From Comamonas sp. KCTC 72670 (lineage in GTDB: Bacteria; Myxococcota; Myxococcia; Myxococcales; Myxococcaceae), in the NCBI GenBank assembly GCA_014656495.1, contig BNCN01000004.1, positions 1-64,000 on the forward strand: a stretch of DNA of 64,000 nt. Direction: 5' to 3'. Within the stretch, counting starts at the first letter, position 1. The number at the start of each line of letters is the position of its first letter. Under the pieces are notes generated by a model. It was not told where the DNA came from and searched no databases. It worked only from the letters and a program-made list of their open reading frames with translations. Below are positions 17,007-25,521 of this stretch, one piece after another. The position numbers and the translations under genes were made by a program.

Positions 17007-17347
17007 GTGGCCCGTTTGACGCGAGCGGACATCATCCTCGGCCGTCCCTATGAAGTCGAGCGCCGGATGCAGGCAAGCGGGGATGCGAATGCTCGGAATG
17101 GCCGGCGGCTGACGAAACCCGCGGGGTTCTGAGCGGCCCGGCTACACGGGTTGTATGGGCCGCGTGGTGGTCTCGAACGAGCGGCCCCGCGGCGCCGGGC
17201 TCCGTGCGGCGCCCGTTTCATGGCCACGTTCGCCTGCCGCGAAGACACGGAGCACGCGCCACGCATGAAGTGCCTGCTGCTGACTCCTCACGTCCTTGAA
17301 GTCTGTCATTGCCAGGATGACCTTACGTTCTCGCTCGCGAGGACCCC
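17007..17347. other. Divergent intergenic region
   Basis: This 341-bp gap lies between the AsmA-like operon (minus) and the Rieske oxygenase gene (plus), so it should carry both promoters. I see no convincing -35/-10 pair. The middle part, 17170-17220, is very GC-rich with repeated GGCGCC. Short open frames on both strands show no recognisable product and are treated as chance. GCGAGGA just before 17348 is a plausible ribosome site for the GTG start. Confidence 0.45.
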
Positions 17348-18358
17348 GTGCCTGAATCCCTGACAGATCGCTTCCCGATGTCGCCGTATCCCATTGGCTG
17401 GTTCCGCGTCGCCGCGTCGGAGGCCCTCCGGCCCGGGACACACCAGAACCTCCGCGTCTTCGGTCAGGAGTTGGTGCTGTTCCGCACGGCCAGCGGCGCG
17501 CCTCGCCTCATCGAGGCGTACTGTCCCCATCTGGGCACGCACCTGGGGAAGGGCGGCTGCGTGGAAGGGGAGAACATGGTGTGTCCGCTCCACGCCTGGC
17601 GCATCGGCGGAGACGGCTCGGTCGTTCACGTGCCCTACAGCAAGGCGACGCCGCGCATCGCCGTGCGTTCCTGGCTGCTTCGGGAGGTCAGCGGCCAGAT
17701 CTTCGTCTGGCATCACCCGGATGACGTGGCACCCGAATGGGAACCGCCCGTGCTCTTCGAGGCCACGGATTCGAACTGGACGGGCTTCCTGCCCGCCAGG
17801 ACCTGGACCCTCCGCACGCACGTGCAGGAGTTCTGTGAGAACGGCGCGGACAACGTGCACAGCACCTGGCTGCACGGTCAGCAGAGCGTCACCAAATCAG
17901 TGGAGGTGGACAGGCACGTCTACACGCACCGCACGGCGCAGCGCTTCACCTTCTTCGGTCTGGTGAAGGCGCTGGCGAAGGAGGCGGAAGGGACACTCGA
18001 CATCTCGTGCCATGGCCTGGGCATCGTCGTGGAGCGCGGCCAGGTCACGATGAAGCTGACGATGGAGTACTGCCTCGTCTTCTTCCCGCTCCCCGTGGAC
18101 GACACGTGCATCGAGCTGCACAGCGTCCTGTCCATCCGGCGGCTCCCCTCGGAGCTGGCCACCCGGCTCTTGTGGAAGAAGTCCGCCGCGGAGATGAGCG
18201 CCATCATCGACCAGGACGTGCCTGTCTGGGAGTCGAAGCGGTGGAAGGAGCGGCCCGTCCTCGTCGCGGAGGACGGCCCCATCCATGCCTACCGGTCCTG
18301 GGCCCGCCAGTTCTACCCGAAGACGCAGGCGGCGCTGCGTCCCGGGCAGACGGGCTGA
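17348..18358 (+). CDS. Rieske non-heme iron oxygenase
   Basis: Protein of 336 residues. The Rieske [2Fe-2S] ligands are Cys59-x-His61 (CPHLGTHLG) and Cys79-x-x-His82 (CPLHAW). The mononuclear iron site lies in ENGADNVHSTWLHG, with Asn165, Asp168, His171 and His176. Length and order match the oxygenase subunit of single-component-type Rieske monooxygenases and desaturases. No reductase or ferredoxin gene is adjacent. It ends 6 bp from the convergent proline adenylation gene. It may tailor the pigment, for example by oxidising a ring, but its membership in the cluster is inferred from position only. Confidence 0.85.
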   Translation: MPESLTDRFPMSPYPIGWFRVAASEALRPGTHQNLRVFGQELVLFRTASGAPRLIEAYCPHLGTHLGKGGCVEGENMVCPLHAWRIGGDGSVVHVPYSKATPRIAVRSWLLREVSGQIFVWHHPDDVAPEWEPPVLFEATDSNWTGFLPARTWTLRTHVQEFCENGADNVHSTWLHGQQSVTKSVEVDRHVYTHRTAQRFTFFGLVKALAKEAEGTLDISCHGLGIVVERGQVTMKLTMEYCLVFFPLPVDDTCIELHSVLSIRRLPSELATRLLWKKSAAEMSAIIDQDVPVWESKRWKERPVLVAEDGPIHAYRSWARQFYPKTQAALRPGQTG

Positions 18359-18364
18359 GGCAGG

Positions 18365-19888
18365 TCAGCGCGACGCGGGCTGCTGCGCCCGGGTGCGCAG
18401 CGCGCGCCGGTCCAGCTTGCCGTTCGGCGTCCGTGGCAGCTCGGGGAGCGCACGGACCTCGTCGACGATCATGTAGCGCGGAAGCCGCTCCGCGCAGTGC
18501 TTCTTCACGTTGAGCAGGGAAGGCGGCCGGGCGGCGTTGCTGACCACGAAGGCCACCAGCCGCGTCTCCAGCCCTTCGCCCGAGGTGACCACGCCCACCT
18601 CGCGGATGTCCGGATGGGTGAGCAGCACGGCCTCGAGCTCGCCCGCCTCGATGCGGCGGCCGCGCACCTTCAGCATGTTGTCGCGCCGGCCCAGGTACTC
18701 GAAGGTGCCGTCCGGCAGCTCGCGGCAACGGTCTCCGGTGGCGTACGGCTTCGCGCCGTGGAGCGGCTGCCCCCAATAGCCCAGCATCACCGTGGGGCCT
18801 TCGACCATCAGCTCGCCCACGCCGTCACCTTCCTCGCGGGCCTCCTCGGAGTCCGGCGGGGGCCGGGCCAGCCACACCCGGTTGCCACAGCTCGCGCGGC
18901 CAATGGGGACGGGCTCGGTGCGGTGGGGCGCGATGTCCGTCACCTCGTGGAAGGTGCAGACGTTCGTCTCCGTGGGCCCGTAGAGATTGAAGAGGCGCGT
19001 GGTCCGCAGGTGCTCGCGGAGCGGACGCAGGTGCCGGATGGGGAAGGGCTCCCCCGCGAAGAGCACGGCGCGGAAGGGCAGGTCCGCGTGGCTCAGCAGG
19101 CCGCCCTCCTGCATCATCTGCATCAACACCGAGGGCACCGAGTACCAGACGGTGAAGCGCTCACGCAGGGTCAGCTCCACCAGCTTCTCGGGCGCGAACG
19201 CCAGCGCCTCCGGAATGAGCGTGACGGAGGCGCCGCCCATGAAGGCCGCGTAGAGGTCCAGCACCGACAGGTCGAAGAAGAACGGCGCGTGGTTGCTGAA
19301 GCGGTCCTCGGGCGTGGTCTCCAGCAGCGCGTGGCACCACTCGATGAACGCCATCGCGTTCCGCTGGCTGATGCACACGCCCTTGGGCGTGCCCGTGGAG
19401 CCGGAGGTGTAGAGGATGTACGCGAGGTCGTCGTCCCCCGCGCCGTGCGGCGGCAGGGGCTCCGACGCGAAGCTGGAGAGCCGGTTCCACGACAGGGCGG
19501 GGCCCTTGTCATCCACCAGCAGGAAGCGCAGCCGGCCCATGCCCGCGTTGTGAAGCTCCGCGGCGCGAGTGGTCGTGGTGACGAGCACGTCGATGCCACA
19601 GTCGTCCAGGATGAGCCGCGTCCGGGCCGCGGGATTCAACGGGTCCATGGGGACGTAGGCCGCGCCCAGCCGCGCGATGCCCTGCATCGCCGCCACGGCA
19701 CGCACGGACTTCTCCGCCCACAGCCCCACGCGGTCGCCTTTCCGGATGCCCAGCTCCTGGAGCGCCCGCGCGATGCGGTTGGCGAGCGCATCCAACTGGC
19801 CGTAGGTGAGCGTCCCGTCGGGACCCTTGAGGGCGACGGCTTCGGGAGCCCGCGCTGCCGCGCGGATGACGATTTGGTCGAGTGTCAT
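18365..19888 (-). CDS. Free-standing L-proline adenylation enzyme for a pyrrole starter (PltF/RedM type)
   Basis: Single adenylation domain of 507 residues with no carrier domain. The core motifs ILYTSGSTGTPKG (158-170), NLYGPTET, and the Lys in TPNGKLDR near the C-terminus are present. Reading the ten pocket positions by aligning to the GrsA core motifs gives D-L-L-Y-L-A-L-V-C-K, with the first Asp at residue 206. This is the code I know for the proline enzymes of pyoluteorin and prodiginine pathways. It overlaps the dehydrogenase gene by 4 nt (ATGA). Together they would load proline onto a carrier and oxidise it to pyrrole-2-carboxyl. No discrete small carrier protein was found in the window. 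Confidence 0.88.
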   Translation of the reverse strand: MTLDQIVIRAAARAPEAVALKGPDGTLTYGQLDALANRIARALQELGIRKGDRVGLWAEKSVRAVAAMQGIARLGAAYVPMDPLNPAARTRLILDDCGIDVLVTTTTRAAELHNAGMGRLRFLLVDDKGPALSWNRLSSFASEPLPPHGAGDDDLAYILYTSGSTGTPKGVCISQRNAMAFIEWCHALLETTPEDRFSNHAPFFFDLSVLDLYAAFMGGASVTLIPEALAFAPEKLVELTLRERFTVWYSVPSVLMQMMQEGGLLSHADLPFRAVLFAGEPFPIRHLRPLREHLRTTRLFNLYGPTETNVCTFHEVTDIAPHRTEPVPIGRASCGNRVWLARPPPDSEEAREEGDGVGELMVEGPTVMLGYWGQPLHGAKPYATGDRCRELPDGTFEYLGRRDNMLKVRGRRIEAGELEAVLLTHPDIREVGVVTSGEGLETRLVAFVVSNAARPPSLLNVKKHCAERLPRYMIVDEVRALPELPRTPNGKLDRRALRTRAQQPASR

Positions 19889-21024
19889 AGGCCGAGCTGG
19901 TTGGCGATGATGTCGCGCTGGATTTCGGAGGTGCCGGAGAAGATGGCGCTGGGGATGGCGTCGCGGAGCACGCGCTCGATGCCCGTCTCCGTCACGTAGC
20001 CCATGCCGCCGTGAATCTGGATGGCGTCCAGGCCGCTCTGGATGGCGGCCTCGCTGATGGCCAGCTTGGCCAGCGACACCTCCATCGCCGCTTCCTGGCC
20101 ACGGTCCATCTTCCAGCAGGCCTGGTACAGCAGCAGCCGCGACGCCTCCAGCCGCTGCTTCATGTCCGCGAGCCGGTGGGAGATGGCCTGGTTTTTCGCC
20201 AGCGGCTTCTTGAACTGCTTGCGCGTCCGCGCGAAGTCCACCGTCTGCTCGAGCACGCGCTCCATGACGCCGACGTAGGCGGCGAACAGACACGCGCGCT
20301 CCCATTGCATGGAGCGCTTGAAGATCGCCGCGCCCGCGCCCTCGGCTCCCAGGCGCGCGGACTCCGGAACGCGGCAGCCCTCCAGGTAGATGGGGGCGAT
20401 GGGCGACGTGGACAGGCCCATCTTCTCGAAGGGCCGGCCCACCGACAGGCCGGGCGTGTCCTTCTCGACGAGGAACGCGCTGAGGCCCATGTAGCCGTGG
20501 GAGGGCTGCGTGGCGGCGTAGACGAGGAACACGTCGGCGGAGGGCCCGTTGGTGACGTAGCTCTTCCCTCCGTCCAGCACGTAGCCGTCCCCGTCGCGCA
20601 CCGCGCGCGTCTTGAGGGCGAAGACGTCCGAGCCCGCCTCCGGCTCGGAGATGGCGTTGGCGCCAATCCACTCGCCCGAGCTCAGCCGGGGGAGGTAACG
20701 GGCCTTCTGGGCGTCATCGCCGCTCTCCAGGATGGGCATCACGCAAGCGAAGAGATGCGCGCCCACGGAGAAGACCAGCCCGGTGTCCACGCAGCCCCGG
20801 CCCAGGGCCTCCATCATCCGGGCTGTCGTCAGCGTGTCCAGGCCCAAGCCCCCGAGCGCGGAGGGCACGGAGAGCCCCAGGAAGCCAAACTCACCACATC
20901 GTTGCCAGAGATTGCGTGGCAGGACTTCCTTGGTAGGCTTTGCCGGCTCCGGCAGATGGGCGCGCGCGAACGCGAGGGCGCGGTCGTAGAGCTCCGCTTG
21001 CTCGTGTGTCCAACTGAAGTCCAT
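19885..21024 (-). CDS. Acyl-CoA-dehydrogenase-like L-prolyl-carrier dehydrogenase (PltE/RedW type)
   Basis: Flavoprotein of 379 residues, the size of PltE and RedW. Typical parts are NAISEPEAGSDVF near 127, SMQWERACLFAA near 234, ARTRKQFKKPLAKNQAISHR near 259 and IFSGTSEIQR near the C-terminus. Medium-chain acyl-CoA dehydrogenases have Glu before GT in that last motif; here it is Ser. This agrees with my memory of the prolyl-carrier branch but should be checked by alignment. The enzyme would convert prolyl-S-carrier to pyrrolyl-2-carboxyl-S-carrier. It starts at 21024, with AGGA about 6 nt upstream, and is translated just before the proline adenylation gene. Confidence 0.85.
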   Translation of the reverse strand: MDFSWTHEQAELYDRALAFARAHLPEPAKPTKEVLPRNLWQRCGEFGFLGLSVPSALGGLGLDTLTTARMMEALGRGCVDTGLVFSVGAHLFACVMPILESGDDAQKARYLPRLSSGEWIGANAISEPEAGSDVFALKTRAVRDGDGYVLDGGKSYVTNGPSADVFLVYAATQPSHGYMGLSAFLVEKDTPGLSVGRPFEKMGLSTSPIAPIYLEGCRVPESARLGAEGAGAAIFKRSMQWERACLFAAYVGVMERVLEQTVDFARTRKQFKKPLAKNQAISHRLADMKQRLEASRLLLYQACWKMDRGQEAAMEVSLAKLAISEAAIQSGLDAIQIHGGMGYVTETGIERVLRDAIPSAIFSGTSEIQRDIIANQLGL

Positions 21025-21504
21025 GGGGTCCTGACGTTCCAACGGGTGGCGGGGACAAGGGGCCGCGCTTCGAATGCCTCGCGCAAGCGCGCGGAGCGGC
21101 CCTCGGGGTCCGGATGAGACGTGAGCGGATGCGGGTGAAGTCTTGCGTGCGCCGGAGCGCACCGTCAAGGACCTGTGAGATGACAATGTGTCACGTGTGC
21201 CTTTGGATGCAGGCGGCTCGATCGCGACGAACGGCCTGTCCCGAGCTGTTTTTCGCGCCGGTCCGGCCGACTTTCTGGAGCGTCCGGACACCGTGTTTCT
21301 CATCGCCTCACTACCCATTGCGCTGGGTGCGATGACACTCGGAGACGGCGAGGACGTGCGCCTGGAAAATTCCCTGCCAGGGACAACGGTAACTTTCCAC
21401 AGGCGGCTGATAGGGGGGGCGGGGTATCTGAGCAAGCAAGACACAGACAGGGCCCAACCTGGTCGGTGATTGACTGGGTCGGGCCCGAGCAGTTTGCTCA
21501 CGGC
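21025..21504. other. Divergent regulatory region of the biosynthetic cluster
   Basis: This 480-bp gap lies between the pyrrole-starter operon (minus) and the long rightward biosynthetic run. It must hold the promoters of both. It is less GC-rich than its surroundings between about 21370 and 21420 (GGAAAATTCC, GTAACTTTCC). A perfect short inverted repeat lies at 21181-21193. An open frame at 21188-21469 has no recognisable product and is not called. No clear sigma-54 (-24/-12) or sigma-70 pair could be settled by eye. Confidence 0.5.
21181..21193. promoter_or_regulatory. Short palindrome in the cluster control region
   Basis: TGACA-ATG-TGTCA, a perfect 5-bp inverted repeat with a 3-nt spacer. 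It is about 160 bp upstream of the dehydrogenase start and 310 bp upstream of the rightward genes. The half-site is short enough to occur by chance, so an operator role is only a possibility. Confidence 0.25.
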
Positions 21505-22890
21505 ATGGAACGTTGCGTCGTTTTGGATTTGCCTGGCTTGTGCGCGAGGTACGTGGGGCCCTCGACGCCCAACATGCAGGCATTCGCGGGAGCGGGGCGG
21601 ATGGTTTCGCTCCAGCCCGTCCTGCCGGCGCTGAACTGCACGATGCAGGCGACGTTCCTGACGGGAAAGTACCCGAGTGAGCATGGCATCGTCGCGGACG
21701 GGTGGCTGCACCGGGAGCTGGGCGAGGTCCGCTTCTGGCCCCAGACGGACGGGCTGGTGCAGGTGCCGCAAATCTGGGACGCGGCGAAGCGGCTGGACCC
21801 CAGCTTCACCTGCGCGCGGGTGTGCTGGTTCATGAACATGTATTCCAAGGCGGACTACGCCATCACCCCGCAGCCGTCCTTCACCGCGGATGGGCGCGTG
21901 CTGCCGGATGTCTTCACGGAGCCCCTCCACCTGCGCAAGCCGCTGGTGGAGGCGCTGGGGAACTTCCCCGCGTATGACTACTGGGGGCCCCGCTACAGCA
22001 TCCGCTCGTCGGAGTGGATCGCGGACGTCGCGATGTGGCTGGAGGAGCGGCACAGCCCGACGCTGTCCCTCGTCTTCCTGCCCCACCTGGACTACACGCC
22101 GCACACCTTCGGCCCGGACGCGAAGGAGATTCACAAGAGCCTGCAGGAGATTGACGCCGTGGTGGGCAAGCTCATCGCCTTCTATGAGGCGCGGGGCGTC
22201 CGGGTCATCATCCTCTCGGAGTTCGGCGCCACGCCCGTCTCCCGGCCCGTGCACCTGAACCGCCTCTTCCGCAAGCGCGGCTGGCTCGCCATCCGCGAGG
22301 AGGAGGGCCGCGACCAGGTCTACCCTCGAGGCAGTGAGGCCTTCGCCGTGGCGGACATGCAGGTCGCGCACATCTACGTTCGTGATCCGGCCCGCATCGA
22401 CGAGGTGAAGGCGCTGGTCGAGGCCGAGCCCGGGGTCGCGAAGGTGCTGGACGCGGAGGGCAAGCGGGCCCATCACCTGGATCATCCGCGCTCGGGGGAG
22501 CTCGTCGCCCTGGCCGAGCCGGACGCCTGGTTCACGTATTTCTATTGGTGGGACGAGCAGCGCGCCCCGGACTACGCGCGCACCGTCGACATCTACCGCA
22601 AGCCTGGCTACGACCCGCTGGAGATGTTCCTGGACCCCAAGCTGGGCCTCCGGATGCTGGACGTGGGCGGCAGCGTCCTGAAAGAGAAGCTGGGAGTGCG
22701 CACGCGCCTGGAGGTCGTCTCGACGGACGGCTCGCTCCTCAAGGGGGCACATGGCCTGCTGCCCGAACCCGGCCGCTCACCGATTGTGATGACACGCAGT
22801 GCCGAGCTGCTCGAGGCAGACACTCTCCACGCCACGCAAGTTCACGACCTCATCCTGGCTCACCTGACCGGACAACAGGCCGCGGCCTGA
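21505..22890 (+). CDS. Alkaline-phosphatase-superfamily phosphodiesterase-like protein
   Basis: Protein of 461 residues from the ATG at 21505; a GTG at 21466 would add 13 residues, and neither has a clear Shine-Dalgarno. The N-terminus VVLDLPGL holds the first metal Asp, CTMQATFLTGKYPSEHGI contains the likely Thr nucleophile, and DYTPHTFGPD matches the second metal motif of nucleotide pyrophosphatases. The usual SDHG ligand motif reads SEFG here, so part of the second metal site is altered. No signal peptide is seen. It is the first gene of the rightward biosynthetic run and ends 15 nt before the flavoprotein. The substrate is unknown. Confidence 0.7.
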   Translation: MERCVVLDLPGLCARYVGPSTPNMQAFAGAGRMVSLQPVLPALNCTMQATFLTGKYPSEHGIVADGWLHRELGEVRFWPQTDGLVQVPQIWDAAKRLDPSFTCARVCWFMNMYSKADYAITPQPSFTADGRVLPDVFTEPLHLRKPLVEALGNFPAYDYWGPRYSIRSSEWIADVAMWLEERHSPTLSLVFLPHLDYTPHTFGPDAKEIHKSLQEIDAVVGKLIAFYEARGVRVIILSEFGATPVSRPVHLNRLFRKRGWLAIREEEGRDQVYPRGSEAFAVADMQVAHIYVRDPARIDEVKALVEAEPGVAKVLDAEGKRAHHLDHPRSGELVALAEPDAWFTYFYWWDEQRAPDYARTVDIYRKPGYDPLEMFLDPKLGLRMLDVGGSVLKEKLGVRTRLEVVSTDGSLLKGAHGLLPEPGRSPIVMTRSAELLEADTLHATQVHDLILAHLTGQQAAA

Positions 22891-22905
22891 GGGGCTGGAC
22901 TCGTC

Positions 22906-25509
22906 ATGAACAAACTTCCGGGGAGCGCCATTGTCATTGGCGCGAGCATTGGCGGACTCAGCGCGGCGCGCGTGCTGGCGGACCACTTCGAGCGCGTCAC
23001 CGTCATCGAGCGCGACGTGCTCGACGACGGCCCGCGCCAGGGGGCCCCGCAGGCCAATCACATCCATGTCCTGCTGCGGCGAGGCGTGGACCTCCTGGAC
23101 CAGTACTTCCCGGGGCTCCTGGAGGAGATGAAGGCGGAGGGCGTGGAGCCCTTCGACTTCACCCGGGATCTGCGCTGGCTCCAGTTCGGTGACTGGATGC
23201 CACGGGATCCCAGCGGCATCGTGCTCTACCCGCAGACGCGCTTCTCCCTGGAGCGCCACCTCCGCCGGCGCCTGCGCGCCTACGCCAACGTGGAGATCCT
23301 GGAGTCGACCGCCGTGCGGGCCTTGCTGGCCACGCCGGATGGCCGGCGCATCCTGGGCGTCCAGACGCACTCGCGGCAGGAGGCGAGCGGCGCGGTGACG
23401 AACCGGCTCGCCAACGTCGTCGTCGACGCGAGTGGACGCGGCACCCAACTGGGCAAGTGGCTGGCGGACCTGGGCCATGGTCCGCTGGAGGAGAGCCGGC
23501 TCCCCATCAACCTCTGCTACGTGTCGCGGCTCTTCGAGCGGCCCTCCACGCCCCGGGACTGGCGTGGCCTGTGGGTGACGCCACTGCCGCCGGAGGCGCC
23601 TCGGGGCGGCGCGATGCAGGAGATAGAGGACAACCGCTGGATTGTGTCCCTGTTCGGCTACGAGGGGCACCACCCACCGCGCGACGAAGGCGGCTTCGTG
23701 GAGTTCGCGCGGAGCCTCCGCGAGCCGGACATCTACGAGGCCATCAAGGATGCACGGCCCGTGTCGGACGTGCAGGTGTACCGGGTCCCCGACGTGCGGT
23801 GGCGCCACTTCGAGCGGCTGCCGGAGTTCCCCGCGGGGCTGCTCGTCCTGGGGGATGCCTGGTGCTACTTCGATCCCGTCTTCGGCCAGGGCATGTCCGT
23901 GGCCATGCTGGAGGCCAACCTCCTGAATGAGTCACTTCACCAGCTCGACAGCCTGGACGCGGTGACCCAGTCATGGACGGCCTCGTACCTGCGCACCGGC
24001 GCCCAGTGGCTGCGGGGACTCTGGTTCTTCGTGACAGCGGAGGCGATGCGGCACCCCCATGTGCCCGGCGAGCGCACCCGCCTGGTGAAGCTGGCACAGT
24101 GGTATGTGGAGGAGCTCTACGCCCTCAACCACGAGCACCCCGAGATCTACCGGGAGTTCCTCAAGCTGATGCATGTCCAGGCGGGGCCGGAGTTCCTCCT
24201 GCGGCCGGACATCGCCTTGCGGCTGGCGAAGCGCGCGTGGAGGAAGAAGCAGGTCACGGGCTTTGGCGCCCAGGCGCTCAACCCGGAGGCGGCGCCCGAA
24301 ACGCCGTTCAGCAAGCTGCCCCTGTGGCCCGGGAGCCGGGTGGCCCTGGGGCTGCGCTATGCGGGCAGGGTGCTCGCCAATCTCGTGGCGCCTGGGCAGG
24401 TGGGGCCGCGGGATCGCATCTGTCACTTCGACACCGAGGCGATGTTGGAGCCGGACAAGTCGCTCGGCTGGTTCGTGCGCGACGCCCTTCGCTCGCAGAA
24501 CCTGCTGGGTGAGTCCCAGGAGGTCCGCCGGTTCCTCGAGTACTGGCTCCCGCTCCAGGGGCTGAGCGTGTCGAAGAAGGCGTTGATCGAGTTCTCCTTC
24601 AACGCGGACGAGCCCGGCCTGGGCTTCATGCTCTACAGCGACACCGAGACGGTGACGCGCTCCTTCCGCGAGTACACGCGCCAGCTCGGCATCGCCAACG
24701 AGGGCGTGGAGCGCTCGGTGGCCATCTGCGAGACGTTCCGTCCCTCGGACCTGGGGATGGTGCGGGCCGAGTTCAAGCCGGGGAGCCCCACGCGGTACTC
24801 CATCGCCGCCAGCTGGCACTTCGAACCGATGCGTGGGCATTCCGGGTTCGAGGATGCGATGCGCCGGCTCCCGGAGCGCTTCCGGGTGGGCCCCTTCGCG
24901 GACCGGGTGAAGTCCCACGCCCAGGCGCTGGGGACCGAGTACTTCCCGCTGTTCCTGGGGGTGAGCTTCCAGGAGGACGGAACGCTCGAATCGAAGATGT
25001 ATCTGGTTCGCTTCGATGACAAGCAGCCGCCGTTCCAGCCCGGCTCGGAGCTGTGGCGCTTCCTCGAAGGCATGGGCGTGTCCGCGCCCGAGCTGGAGCG
25101 CATCCGCCAGTTGAACGCGCTGCTGTGGGAGCGGTCCGCGGACAAGATGACCCAGATCGCCATCGAGGCCTCGGAGTCCCAGCCGCAGGCCAGGCGGGTC
25201 AACTTGATCTACAGCGGGACCCAGACCTCTGCGGTTCTGGAGGCGATCTCCCGATTCGGCTATCCCTCTTCCGCGGCTCACTCCGTTCGCGCGTTCGAAC
25301 AGATGATGCAGACCGATCACGCGAAGTTCGTCGCGGTGCGTGTCGGACCTGAGGGACTGAGCCCACGCCTCAAGCTGTACAAGCATGCGCTGTTCGACTT
25401 CGCCGATCTGTCCGTGGTGGAGGATGGGGGTCTCAAACCACGGGTTTCTCAGACAATGGGAGGCGGCCCGGCGGCCGCGAATGACACTCCTGACGTGTGT
25501 CTCTATTGA
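22906..25509 (+). CDS. FAD-dependent monooxygenase fused to an unassigned C-terminal domain
   Basis: Protein of 867 residues. The N-terminal half is a flavoprotein monooxygenase: the dinucleotide-binding loop GASIGG at 12-17, an Arg/Gln-rich loop GPRQGAPQANHIHVLL near 44-60, and LVLGDAWCYFDPVFGQGMS near 313-331. From about residue 500 the protein continues for about 360 residues that I cannot assign. That part shows about five strand-turn-strand units, such as FSFNADEPGLGFMLYS, SFQEDGTLESKMYLVRF and VRVGPEGLSPRLKLYK, separated by helices. This pattern resembles a PT-barrel, but no sequence motif proves it. A GAGGGG lies before the ATG. A tailoring role in the pigment pathway is inferred. Confidence 0.7.
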   Translation: MNKLPGSAIVIGASIGGLSAARVLADHFERVTVIERDVLDDGPRQGAPQANHIHVLLRRGVDLLDQYFPGLLEEMKAEGVEPFDFTRDLRWLQFGDWMPRDPSGIVLYPQTRFSLERHLRRRLRAYANVEILESTAVRALLATPDGRRILGVQTHSRQEASGAVTNRLANVVVDASGRGTQLGKWLADLGHGPLEESRLPINLCYVSRLFERPSTPRDWRGLWVTPLPPEAPRGGAMQEIEDNRWIVSLFGYEGHHPPRDEGGFVEFARSLREPDIYEAIKDARPVSDVQVYRVPDVRWRHFERLPEFPAGLLVLGDAWCYFDPVFGQGMSVAMLEANLLNESLHQLDSLDAVTQSWTASYLRTGAQWLRGLWFFVTAEAMRHPHVPGERTRLVKLAQWYVEELYALNHEHPEIYREFLKLMHVQAGPEFLLRPDIALRLAKRAWRKKQVTGFGAQALNPEAAPETPFSKLPLWPGSRVALGLRYAGRVLANLVAPGQVGPRDRICHFDTEAMLEPDKSLGWFVRDALRSQNLLGESQEVRRFLEYWLPLQGLSVSKKALIEFSFNADEPGLGFMLYSDTETVTRSFREYTRQLGIANEGVERSVAICETFRPSDLGMVRAEFKPGSPTRYSIAASWHFEPMRGHSGFEDAMRRLPERFRVGPFADRVKSHAQALGTEYFPLFLGVSFQEDGTLESKMYLVRFDDKQPPFQPGSELWRFLEGMGVSAPELERIRQLNALLWERSADKMTQIAIEASESQPQARRVNLIYSGTQTSAVLEAISRFGYPSSAAHSVRAFEQMMQTDHAKFVAVRVGPEGLSPRLKLYKHALFDFADLSVVEDGGLKPRVSQTMGGGPAAANDTPDVCLY

Positions 25510-25521
25510 TTTTCGTTGGTC

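Noticed and set aside
17151..17363. A 70-residue open frame upstream of the Rieske gene
   Set aside because: It overlaps the start of the Rieske gene in another frame and has an unlikely composition.
21188..21469. A 93-residue open frame in the divergent control region
   Set aside because: There is no ribosome site, no recognisable domain and no hydrophobic pattern; it lies where promoters are expected.
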